Of a stretch of 64,000 bases of DNA, positions 1-9,531 are shown in pieces. This DNA comes from Chamaecyparis obtusa (taxonomy: Eukaryota > Streptophyta > Pinopsida > Cupressales > Cupressaceae): NCBI GenBank assembly GCA_027943335.1, contig BSBK01003565.1, positions 501,001 through 565,000 of the forward strand, given 5' to 3'. Below the pieces are notes generated by a model, which was given only the letters and a program-made list of their open reading frames with translations, was not told the origin of the DNA and ran no database searches. Every line of letters starts with the position of its first letter. Within the stretch, counting starts at the first letter, position 1. Made by a program: the position numbers and the translations under genes.

Positions 1-466
1 AATAGCACAACAAATTATTTTACTAATTAATTTAATTATTAAATAAAGGGCCCTAGACAATAAAATAATATCGACCTACCACCTTTTGTAACTTTTTAGA
101 TGTTTCTTGGAGGTCTTCATTAGGAGATGGCTTGGTATTGTAAACCATCATGGAATGTATTTGAACTCTTCTTTGTATTTCCAAGAGATAGAAGTTGAAG
201 GTGGTTTGGTTGTTTGTAGTTTTAGAGGTGGAAGACCCTCCCTAGTCTGTATTCGTAGTTTTGGCGAGAGTCATTCCTCACCCTAGTCTTCCATTGGAAA
301 TATCATTCTAATATTTCACATTCAGCTCCAAATTTGTGAAGTCTTAACTTGAAGAGTAATTTGATGTGACCTGAGATATATAATCTAAAAATTAAAATTC
401 TCTATTCTTAGCAATGTGTTCTTGTTTTTGGTGTGTACTTTGTGTTAAGACTTTATTCATAAAAAA

Positions 467-668
467 ATAATACATTTGGCACTTGCAAAGTATATAGTTG
501 CATCATATAAATTGAGAGTGTCAAAGGGTTCCCAGTGTTGAAGGGCGCCATAGGGTGTTTAAGGGTGTATTATTGAGTGTCAAAGGTGCCAATGGTATCA
601 ATAATAATACATTTGGCATCTACAAAACATATAGTTGACTCATATCAATTGAGAGTGTCGAAGGGTGT
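467..668. repeat. Imperfect direct duplication, about 135-bp period
   Basis: The block beginning AATACATTTGGCACTTGCAA near 470 recurs near 606 as AATACATTTGGCATCTACAA. Both copies continue through an ATATAGTTG...CATAT...AATTGAGAGTGTC core into AAAGGG/GAAGGG text. The offset is about 135 bases. The spacer itself contains shorter GTGTxxAAGGG units, so the tract looks like a decayed higher-order minisatellite. Confidence 0.7.
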
Positions 669-759
669 CGAGTATCAAAGGGTGCCAAAGGGCATGGTGC
701 TAAGTGTTGAAGGCACTGAAGGGGCTAGATGCTTAAGGGTGCTAGAGTGCGACATACAA

Positions 760-1020
760 AGTACAATCATGCAATGTACATTGTGTGGTGTGTAGTGTGC
801 AATTTATAGAGTGTAGAGTGTGGTCGTGTGTTGTGTAGAGTGGAGTTGTGTGATGTGTAATGTGTAAGGTGTGACATCTAGAATGTGGTGTGCAAATGTG
901 TGGTGTGTAACATACTTCATGTAGCATGTGGATTATTTTCATGCAGTGTGCAACATGTGTCATGAAAAGTGTAGTCATGTAGGGTGTGGTGTGTGGAGTG
1001 TGAATGTGCGGTGTGTGTTT
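760..1020. repeat. Degenerate GTG/TGTG-rich simple repeat
   Basis: About 260 bases are dominated by short GTGTGGTGTG, GTGTAGTGTG and GTGTAGAGTG words with no fixed period. Open frames across it are long only because of composition. It looks like an old cryptic simple repeat. Confidence 0.7.
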
Positions 1021-1135
1021 TTCTGTATGGGTAAACTTGAGTTCAACTATCATTACATATTTAGTGTCAAATTGGATTAGTACATTACACTTTTCCTCAA
1101 CCAAATTTAATGGATAATATTAGTATATTTAGTTT

Positions 1136-1810
1136 ATGAAATTATTTAGATGCCTTAAACAATCTTCCTTTTATCAAAGTGTTATTCATGATCTTGATGT
1201 TAAGAACTTTCTTAATGACTTCTCTCTAAGAGTAATATTAAGTAAGCATGAGGATCTTGATAAACCTTCTACTTATTTTCCTCCTCAACAATATGTGAAT
1301 CCCGCTAAAGAGAAATTTTCTCCTTGTATTACTCCCTATACTACACATTTCCATAAAGCTCACAATAAATTTCCTTCACCCTCTACATTAAAATCCAATT
1401 ATAATGTGGGTTATGACATTACTACTCAACAAGGTTACAATCAATTAGGTCTAAGAATTAATGAAAATGGTATGAAGGATCCTATAGACCCTCCTAAACA
1501 AGTCACTAGGTGTGGTATAATATTTATATGTCAAACTACTACTGTGCCTTCTTCATCACAAAACAAACCTCCTCTTGATATTCTTATACCAACATCATCC
1601 ATTATCACATCTCCCTTTGATGAATGATTTTCTTTAGCTAAGAGAATATTTTGGAGAATTAAATATGATTCTAAAATCCTATTTCCTTATAGACATTTTC
1701 CAAAGAATCAAATACATATTCATGGTGAATTTTTATGTCTTTTTCATCATAGCAATAAACACTCTCTTGTTGATTGTATGAATTTAGACAATTTTATTAA
1801 GATTTTGTAG
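1136..1810 (+). pseudogene. gag-like fragment of element G (G-patch-like and zinc-knuckle-like segments)
   Basis: The frame opens at ATG 1136, meets a TGA at 1625 and stays in phase to a TAG at 1808. Around residues 95-120 the segment GYNQLGLRINENGMKDPIDP resembles the G-patch-like segment of plant Tat retroelements (compare element B near 27400). After the TGA, the segment CLFHHSNKHSLVDC followed by MNLDNFIKIL has the C-x2-H-x4-H-x4-C spacing of the Tat/Ogre gag zinc knuckle. The sequence is low in complexity and upstream gag core was not recognised. It sits on the same strand as the polypurine tract and LTR at 4027-4408, which supports its belonging to element G. A host gene is unlikely. 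Family assignment is tentative. Confidence 0.45.
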
Positions 1811-3136
1811 ATAGATCTCTTCTTTATTTAATAATGGATCTTATTATTGATATCAAAGACATACCCTAGCATCTATTTTATCCTATTCTATTGCTCTCTA
1901 TTATGTAAATTTAATAGGTTACACCATTGAGTACTCTTTGTTTTTCATAATGTGCATTATGAGCAACATAATAGGTTGTTTCCTTGTCTTTTTGCTTGGG
2001 GTGCAAGGTCTCTTTATATATTATCTATATTTTCCTTTCAAAGGGTCCATCATCTCTTTGTTGGTTAAATATTTTATGCTATAATGTCTTGTCATGCATG
2101 GACTTGTTTGTTTCAGATCTTTCTCTCTAAAGGGATTGATATTCTTTCTTACAAGATTTTTCTTTCTTGGAAATGTATATCTTGTCTAATTTATTTCTCC
2201 ATTAAGTTTTCATAAAGTGATATCCTTCCATCTCTCTTCATTTTATCTTTATGGATTTATATTATTTTATGATGGTACATCCTTTCTAGCATTTATCACT
2301 TTATTTCCTCAAAGGGCCTGTCTATTAAAAAATGATCTTCCATTTAGGGAATGATCTTTTACAAGTCATTCATTATCCCTTTTTTTACTTGTCTCTTTAT
2401 AGTATGATGTCCTTTCTAGCATAAATTTATTTGTTTTACATTGAGATCTTCTCTTTTTTAGGATATTTACATCCTTGTTTGAAAATTTCACTTGAAAATG
2501 AATGTCTATTATAAAGGATCTATCACTTAGGGTATATGATGTATTATATTTACCTTTGAAGATCCACTTTCCCTAGTATAGTGGCATTTGTTTATCACAT
2601 GAAATTCTTTTCCTATATATAATTGATTGTTTTGATTTGGGATTCTCTCTTATGAAAGAGGTGTGTATGCTTGATCAAAACCTCTTCCTTATTTGCAAAA
2701 CTATGTTCATCCTAAATAATTTCCATTAATTTGGGACTTAAAGTATGTTATCCTTCATCAATAATCCATTTTCACTTAGAAATAGGGGGTTAAAAGGGAG
2801 AAATATTATTCTCTTCCCCTCTTTGTCTTGAAGATTCTATCTTTGTTAAAGAACACCTCTTTAAGGTAGACATATTGTAACCAATATCTCTTCCTTTAAT
2901 GGGCCTCTTCCCATTTATAGATATCCTTTCACGATTGTCTTTTCCCTTGGATAATAAGAGTATTCACTCTTTTATAATAGAACATGTGTACTTAATTTAA
3001 GGATATGTGAATGTTGTTTGAAGTAGGTATCCTTGTTCTCTTTTCCTTATGATGGTGACATAGTCCCGTGTCTACATGATGAGGAGGGGGAAATATACAT
3101 GTCCTCCTTTTATATTATGTAATCTTTTGTTGATTG

Positions 3137-3345
3137 ATCCCCAAGGAGACACTACTTTCCTTAGGACTGGTCACCCCTTTTTGATCCCTAAGGAGACAAT
3201 GCTTTCCTTAGGACTGATCACCCCTTTTGGATCCCTAAGGAGACACTAATTTCTTTAGGAGTGATCTTGTTTATTGATCCCTTTGAAGAGAATTCTTTCC
3301 TTAGGAATAATATCATTTTTGGATCCCTATGGAGATAATTTTTTT
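3137..3345. repeat. Tandem array, about 47-bp unit, 4-5 copies
   Basis: Each unit starts GATCCCTAAGGAGACA or a variant, runs through TTTCCTTAGGACTGATCA, and ends in CCCCTTTTT or a T-run. The first two to three copies are close to identical and the later ones decay. CCTAAGG and CCTTAGG are mutually complementary, so each unit could form a short hairpin. Confidence 0.8.
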
Positions 3346-3940
3346 GTAAGATTAATCCCTTAAGCCTCTCCCCTAAGAAAAATGTTTTTAAAGCCTCCCC
3401 CATGCACAAATTTTCAAGGTAGAATTTACTAGCATAATACATCTTGCTAGACCATTAATTATCCTTCCATTTTTTATTTGGGATAAATGGAACTATCATA
3501 ACACAACTTTCTAGCCTTTCTTATTTTTCTTCCTCTTTTGTCATGGATAAACTAAAATAACATAGCTTGCTAGACTATTGGATTCATGATCCCTATCTTT
3601 CCTTCCATGCTCTCAAAGCTATGCTAGTGGGTTAGATCATGGAGTTTCCTCCTTGGTGGATTCTCTTTCCCTTTCTATGTGCCACTTGTTCTCCAGAAAT
3701 AACTTTCCAAACATGATATTAGTGGTTGGGATGTTTTCTCGATCAAGGTCTCTTCTACTAGTTGATTTGGAGTTTTATTTTTTGGTACTGGCCCATTGTG
3801 TTTGTCTTTTTTATTTTTTTTCCCTTTTTTATTTAATTTTTTTGGTGCCTTTGTGCATGAATTTTTGAATTGAGATCCATTTTTTGGGGGCTCACATCTT
3901 AAACTTAGTGATGTCTTACCTCTTTGTAGTTCACCCATGA

Positions 3941-3966
3941 TCTCTCTCTCTCTCTCTCTCTCTCTC
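3941..3966. repeat. (TC)13 microsatellite
   Basis: An uninterrupted TC dinucleotide run of 26 bases lies 60 bases upstream of the polypurine tract of element G. The ORF that reads through it is an artefact of composition. Confidence 0.95.
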
Positions 3967-4026
3967 ATTCCTCAATTTTCTCTCATTTCATTTATTGTGA
4001 GCATGAGGTTTCCTCATACTCCCACT

Positions 4027-4041
4027 AAAGTGGGGGATAAA
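4027..4041 (+). other. Polypurine tract of element G
   Basis: The sequence AAAGTGGGGGATAAA is immediately followed by TGTATTGTCC. This is the classic plus-strand arrangement of a polypurine tract abutting the 5' TG of a 3' LTR. It fixes element G as plus-oriented and its 3' LTR as beginning at 4042. Confidence 0.75.
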
Positions 4042-4408
4042 TGTATTGTCCTAAATTGTAAGCACCTAATTAGTTTACAATTTTGGACTATTTTGTCCCT
4101 ACCTTAGTGTGTTTTCTATAGTGGGACCTCATATGGAACTTAATGGACACCTAAATTCAAATATGGGCCTTTCTTTTATTTCAATCTTGTTAAAATTGAG
4201 GTGAGACCTTAATTCTAAGAATGCTTCCTTATTTTTCCTCTAATCAGATAATTCATTTCATCATTTTGGCCTTTTGTTACCATTAGTGGCCTTTTTCACT
4301 CTCTCCTGATCTCAAAATCAGTTGTCCATTAAAATCCCACATCCTTTCATTGCCAAAGATCTATGGTTCTAATTTGGTCCCTGATTGGGTGGAATAGGAC
4401 ATTATTAA
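4042..4408 (+). repeat. 3' LTR of element G, part 1 of 3
   Basis: The LTR begins TGTATTGTCC right after the polypurine tract. It is cut at 4408 by element A, whose target duplication ATTAA is at 4404-4408 and again at 15781-15785. The LTR continues at 15786 and, after element B, at about 34298. No second copy of this LTR lies in the window, so its 3' end is not fixed. Confidence 0.7.
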
Positions 4409-5620
4409 TGTGTGTGTGAATTTTGCACCTGATCTGTAGACACAACACTTTAGTAAAACATTAGAGGTTAGCAAAAATCAAAATCATAAAAAATTGAAAT
4501 CTAATTTAACCAAGTGATTTACTGCCTTCTAGTAGGTGTGAGATTAATGTTCTCAAATTGCTATCGAGATCAGTGACCTAGACGACACCTAAATGAAGGA
4601 TTTGAATGCCAAACTAATATGAAATATGAATGCAATTAATATGAAATCTAATCTATATGAAATTGATTTGCTAAAATGATCTAACAATGATATGAAAAAG
4701 AATCTAAATGAATGTAAAAAAAACAAATTGATCTCACAATAGCCTTGATTCACAATAAGCTTTGATTCTCCAAATTCCAATTCTCCAACATGATTGTGCA
4801 AAAATATGAGATTCTATGGATTTTAGAGATGAATTATGAAGAGCTGAGCCTTGTTTTTATAGAAATCCAGGGCTTTGGAGGTGCATGAGAAAAATCCATA
4901 AATCACTCAAATAACTCAGGTTGATTTTTGAGTTATTTTTAATAAAGATAATTAAGTCACAAAAATCATGCAAAAGCACAGTTCAACTCGAATTAGAAGT
5001 TTAGATCAACTTTAAAACTCAAAAAGATGTTGAGTTTCAAAAAGCTAACAACTTGCATTGATTTTCCAATTTTGAGTTTAACTGGTCCTTTTATGTGCAC
5101 ATGGATAATTATGATTTAATAAATAAATAAAGTGATTTATTCTTAACTTAACTGATTTTTGAAATAAAATAATTAATTTATGGATTAATTAACTATTTGA
5201 TCAAACTTTTATTAAAAATTATATTATTAAATAATGACAACTTGCTTTAATTAATTAAATAAGAATTTAATCAATTATTCATAGGATATTGGATTTATTG
5301 TCAAAATTAAATAATACAATTAATAATAGATAGAATTAAATTTAATTACACAATTAAGTGGCAAGATATTAAATCTAATTAATTAAATATGAAAATATTC
5401 AATTAATCAAACTTAGGATAAATGTGATTTATCACCAAATAATCATTAAATTAAAGATAATTAAGATAACTAAGAATATTCCCCGATGCAAAATTTAAGA
5501 TAATCAATTATGATTCGATGATGTTTAGATGTGCCTTAGGTTAGGACTTTGATGTCGATTTCATTCGAATTGTTGATATAGAAGGTTAATGAACATATAG
5601 CCCATTTTTGGGGTATTACA
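4409..5620 (-). repeat. Element A 3' LTR (left copy)
   Basis: The LTR reads TGTGTGTGTGAA...GGGGTATTACA on the plus strand, so on the element's own strand it begins TGTAATACCCC. It is 50 bp shorter than the right copy because a block equivalent to 14751-14800 is absent. The outer end abuts the ATTAA duplication and the inner end abuts the polypurine tract. Confidence 0.93.
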
Positions 5621-5636
5621 TTTTGCCCCTCTTTGA
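5621..5636 (-). other. Element A polypurine tract
   Basis: On the minus strand this reads TTCAAAGAGGGGCAAAA directly before the LTR 5' end TGTAATACC. The same AAAGAGGGGCAAA core abuts the 3' LTR of element B at 17217-17230, indicating shared plus-strand priming. Confidence 0.85.
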
Positions 5637-7994
5637 ATTACTGTGCGAAGCGCAGTGGTTCAAAGATAGTCTATGTTTGATAAAGATATGAAACTGATGT
5701 TTGAAATTGATAATTGATATGAGATAGAAGTTGATTGATATTGATTTGATATGGAGATAATAGGTCCTGAATGACCAAAGATAACGTTCACTATAATAGC
5801 AAATGAACCTATGATTGCGAAAAAGTGTCAAAACACCTGATTCCAAACCTTATGATTGCGAAGAAGTGAGTGACCGGTTCTAGACTCAATTATCTTAGCA
5901 GAACTAGTAGGTATCACATCCGAATCCTTCAGTTGCCGAAGAACCAAGGAAAGAACACTATGATCCGATGGTTGCAAAAATTGATACAGTTTACAAGATT
6001 AGGAGAATACCAGATTGATATGGATCGATGAATCTGATATGCCCCAAGTGATGATAGATTTGCCTCGAGCGATGAGGTCTTTTTTGATGAATCAGTAACT
6101 AGACGTGGTTGTTGTCTTGATTACTGAGAAAGATATTGATTTCCATAAAGATATGATTTCAAATTTGATTACAGACTTTGAATGATATGCAATACCATGC
6201 CCCCTTCGGGATTAAAATTGAAATCTGACAAGAAAAGTCAGCGTTGAGAGTTTAGAAGCATGTTAATTGATTTGAGAAGTGGTTAAACATGTCCGGGAAT
6301 GTATTCTGCATCATTGGAAGGTCCCAAAAGACCAAGTTTGACTAGGTTAAACCATGAGTTGACCATAGTTGACCAAGTTGAAATTTTGATAGTTTGATGT
6401 TAGATAATTAGTTAAGTTGAATACTAGATTTTTGTGATGATAGAAGGTCGAATATGCAAGTAGTTAATAATATGAATGATCTCAGATTTGAATTTTGATC
6501 CCGAAAAAAGATTCCACTTGCTATTTCATTGGAAGAACCTTCATGTGGGATTCAGCTCTTGTTAGATTGGAAGAGGTGATTTAAGAATTGTTTAAGCATT
6601 GAAGTTCGTTTAGTCATTGTGAGATCATGCAACATGCAAAATGCAATGAGACATGCAAAATAAAATGCAACCTAAGACCTAGGACCTAGTCACTGATCAT
6701 ATGTCGATTTTTTATCATCATTGAACTTTTAGGTAATTGAATAAATCAATACAATGCCCACTAGCTATGAAACCATAGACATATGAATATCAATTTGTAT
6801 ACGCAAGAATCAATACAACACCCACTGGTCAACAACCATGGATATATGAATATTGATTTTATTTTCAGAATGTCAAAGTAGATATAAGCACCAAGGCACA
6901 AATGCCAGGATGACCTAAATATCATGTCCATTTTGATATAGCAATTTGTATAAGCATCAAAACATAAACGTCGTGATGACCTGAATACACCTTGCATGAA
7001 AAACACATCAAACAGTCAAGAGATCATTCCAAATCCAGTGTGAATTACCCGTAGTGACCCTTTATCGTTCATAGCCTTAGGTAAGATCACATTTCACAGT
7101 AGGAGAAATAACTCACTCAAAAAGACAATAGTTAGATCGATACTTCTTTGAATCATCTGGGTATCAATGGTCGAGGTATGCATGGCCATCCAATTCAAGA
7201 TAGAGGCTCTTACAGTTGGACACCATTTCAATCTAGAATTTCCAAAGTTGTTAGATTTTCACATACAAGAAGAAAACAAAGAAAAGATTATGCCCCCAGT
7301 CATCACTCTCTAAATCCTATAAAGGAAATCATTGAAGAGCTCGAAGGGACACAATATGCAAAAATCTCAATGCGAATCAGTAAGCATAAAAGGAGATAAA
7401 AGCATGTAAAAAAGCATAGATTGTTTTTAGTTTGTGTTTGATTGTTGTTGTAGATGCAAAATTCTTTCTGGAGACGAGACAGACTTGACTGACTCAAATG
7501 AAGCTTCAAAGAACTCTGACTAGATATGATATGTCTAAGATACACCAGAGGCCATAGGATATAACATTGATTGCCCCCAAGTGTTAAGCATTGATAGGAT
7601 ATAGACGCTTGAGTTGATTGGTGTACAGACAGACTTATTGAAAACTGGAAATGCAAAACAAACCGGGAGATATGTACAAACTAAAGCAAGACTGAAAGCT
7701 GGGAAAGACCAAGATTGTGCTAATAGATGGAGCATTTTGAAACAAGTGGTGCCTGTTTACCGGGTTTTCACCATCTTGGCAGAGATTCTATTTTTGCTAC
7801 CAAGGTGCCTGTTTCCAGGTTTTCACTAAGAAACTTTTTCTCTTTTTCATTTTTTTTGTATTTTTCATTTTTTTCAATTTTTTTGTGAATCATCAAGGCG
7901 CCTATTGCTAGGTTTTCACCAAGATGTTCATTTTTTCAGGACTTTTTTTGATTTTTATAATTTTTTTAGGACATTTTACCATAGACTGAATGCC
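5637..7994 (-). other. Element A 3' untranslated region
   Basis: There is no protein-like frame in 2.4 kb. Blocks match the corresponding part of element B (17231-18200 and 21240-22650) in content and order. Examples are GTTGACCATAGTTGACCAAG near 6359, the GCCCCCTTCGGGA text near 6200, and the GATGACCTAAATA text near 6910. Toward the integrase end are three copies of a GCCTGTTT...GGTTTTCAC repeat (listed separately). Unlike B it has no PMD gene here, so the two elements differ by gain or loss of that block. Confidence 0.6.
7748..7930 (-). repeat. Post-integrase short repeats, element A, cluster 1
   Basis: Three imperfect copies of a roughly 25-bp unit, GTGCCTGTTTACCGGGTTTT and variants, each ending TTTTCACCA/TTTTCACTA, lie at about 7748, 7804 and 7897. 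They are separated by T-rich text and by TCTATTTTTGCTACCAAG. Related units occur at 9139 and 9241 in this element and at 22658-22905 in element B. Confidence 0.8.
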
Positions 7995-8648
7995 TTAGGC
8001 GTAGAATTTCTTTAGATGGAGAATGTTGATTGGTTCTCAGAGCTATTCTCCTTCAGTCATTGAGAGTTGATAGGCACCAGAGCCAAAAGTAGCAGTGATG
8101 ACAAAGGGACCCAGCCAGTTGGGTTCGAACTTCCCCTTGCGTTCTTGATGGGATTGATTTTTAAGATTTTCTCTCAAGACTAGATCGCCAACCTGAAATT
8201 CTCTATGTCTGACTTTCTTGTTGTAGCCTCTAGACATTCTCTTCTGATATACTCTGAGATGATCATACGCTGCTTGTCTACGCTTATCTAGTAGTTCCAG
8301 TTCTTGTAACCTAGACACTCTGTAGTCATCATCAGTTACTAGACCATGCATTTTGATTCTTAGTGATGGGATTTCGACCTTAATAGGTAGTACTGCTTCA
8401 GAACCATAACCTAAAGCAAAAGGTGTAGCCCCAGTAGGTGTTCTGATACTAGTTCTAATACTTGTTCTGATACTGGTTCTGATACTAGTTCTGATACTTG
8501 TTCTGATACTGGTTCTGATACTTGTTCTGATAGTGGTTCGGATACTGGTTCTGATACTCATTCTGATAGTGGTTCTAATACTTGGTATACTTGATAGCAT
8601 CTTTTTCCATTGCAAACTCCCAAGCAAGATCATATCGTGCAGTCCCAA
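7995..8648 (-). pseudogene. Element A integrase C-terminal remnant with coding minisatellite
   Basis: Read on the minus strand, the segment TPTGATPFALGYGSEAVLP is the conserved post-catalytic region of Ty3/gypsy integrase. It is followed by a helical stretch (SRLQELELLDKRRQAAYDHL) and the GDLVLRE...GPFVI barrel-like C-terminus. Two nonsense codons lie near 8043 and the frame ends at TAA 7995. The same region in element B (23016-23500) aligns well. The catalytic core and the RT are missing. Just upstream, in another frame, is MEKDAIKYTK, resembling the zinc-finger edge of integrase, so an internal deletion joined integrase N- and C-terminal parts. The start is not a real initiation codon. Confidence 0.88.
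8440..8586 (-). repeat. 12-bp coding minisatellite (Ser-Ile-Arg-Thr)n
   Basis: About twelve copies of a 12-base unit, minus strand AGTATCAGAACC with C/A/G variants, encode repeated SIRT. The ancestral integrase has one such unit just before the TPTG motif (element B has MSIQTPTGAMPF). The array therefore expanded in frame from a native tetrapeptide at the deletion junction. Confidence 0.92.
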
Positions 8649-9531
8649 TGTCTAGCAAGGTGGAGAACAAGAGGGATTAACAAGTTGGTGGAAGAGATGG
8701 AAGACAAGAGAATGAAGGAGAATGAAGGGAAGAAATCCCCAAAGGTCAAACTCCTCAAGAATACCCAAGCTAGGGAAAATTTTTCATGTAAAGCACATTT
8801 AGACAAGTAATAAAAGGCCAGCATAGGATAAATCACAATAGCGTAATGCCAAAGAAGGAAAGGATGTAGTCCAAAAGAGTAGACATGTCAAGAGGCTTCA
8901 TAGCACTGTGTTTTACTCTTTCTTTCTATTTTTTTTAGATCAAGACCAAAGGGGAAAAGGATAGCGATAGGTGAAAATGAATGGAGGAAGATGGATATGA
9001 AGGCTAAACATGGAAGGAATGAAAGCAAGATCATTATAAGATAACTCACAAGATAGCCAAATGTTTGTGTATAGATCAACATTGTCAAGATCAAAGAGAG
9101 AAGATAGAATGGATGAAATATGTAGAAGAACTACGCATGATGCCTGATTGCCAGGTTTTCATCATGGTACTTATCCAAGGCACCACAAGGGAGTGGTTTT
9201 CACCATAGGATGAATTTATTTCTCTTTACTTTTGCTACCAAGGTGCCTGTTTCCAGGTTTTCACCAAGACACATTTTCAATTTTTTTTTATTTTTCATTT
9301 CTTTTTGAATTTTTGGAAGAAGGCAAGCTTTTTAGATAATGCTCCTTGAAAGGATAAACCATGATATGCCAAGGATTCAAAATGATACGCTCAAAGATGC
9401 TGATAGGGAAAGGGAGATGGAAGAGAAAAATGGAGGATAAGGTTTTATGTAAAGTGAGTGAGGTTGGAAGATAGGAGGAATAAGCAAGTGAGGAAAAAAG
9501 ATAGGAGGTAGAAGGATAATGAATGGAAGGA
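8649..9531 (-). other. Element A inter-ORF region
   Basis: No recognisable protein. The plus strand is strongly purine-rich (GGAAGA, GGAGAATGAAGG), continuing the composition of the 3' end of the 733-residue ORF. Two further copies of the GCCTGTTTCCAGGTTTTCACCA-type repeat lie at about 9139 and 9241, followed by a T-run as in cluster 1. A post-pol block therefore exists twice in this element, before and after the integrase scrap. Confidence 0.6.

Larger units (their letters stand above)
1..1135. other. AT-rich non-coding stretch with degenerate repeats
   Basis: I see no credible gene here. The first 450 bases are plain AT-rich sequence. From about 467 the stretch becomes repetitive, first a duplicated block and then a GTG/TGT-rich tract (both listed separately). 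The short open frames on either strand follow the repeat periodicity rather than any protein family. Because the gag-like fragment and 3' LTR of element G lie downstream on the plus strand, this may be internal sequence of G, but nothing here proves it. Confidence 0.5.
1811..4026 (+). other. Non-coding 3' region of element G
   Basis: There is no protein-like frame over 2.2 kb. The plus strand is T-rich and carries loosely repeated phrases such as CCTTTCTAGCAT, TTCCTTAGG and GCTAGAC. It includes a tandem array near 3137 and a (TC)n run at 3941. It lies between the gag-like fragment and the polypurine tract of G, which is where an element that has lost pol, or a non-autonomous derivative, would carry filler sequence. 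No RT, RNase H or integrase motif was found in any frame. Confidence 0.5.

Noticed and set aside
742..1104. 120-residue His/Thr-rich ORF on the minus strand
   Set aside because: It is a translation of the GTG/TGTG-rich simple repeat; its composition follows the repeat and no domain is present.
3675..3968. ORF with an Arg-Glu repeat start on the minus strand
   Set aside because: The repeat is the (TC)13 microsatellite read in frame; the rest is not protein-like.
5621..5640. TTTTGCCCCTCTTTGAATT after the left LTR as an unusual primer-binding site
   Set aside because: The element reads on the minus strand, so this is the polypurine tract. The real primer site is beside the right LTR.
8610..8810. 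Lys/Glu-rich plus-strand ORF near 8610
   Set aside because: It is the complement of a pyrimidine-rich stretch in element A and has no domain or counterpart in B.
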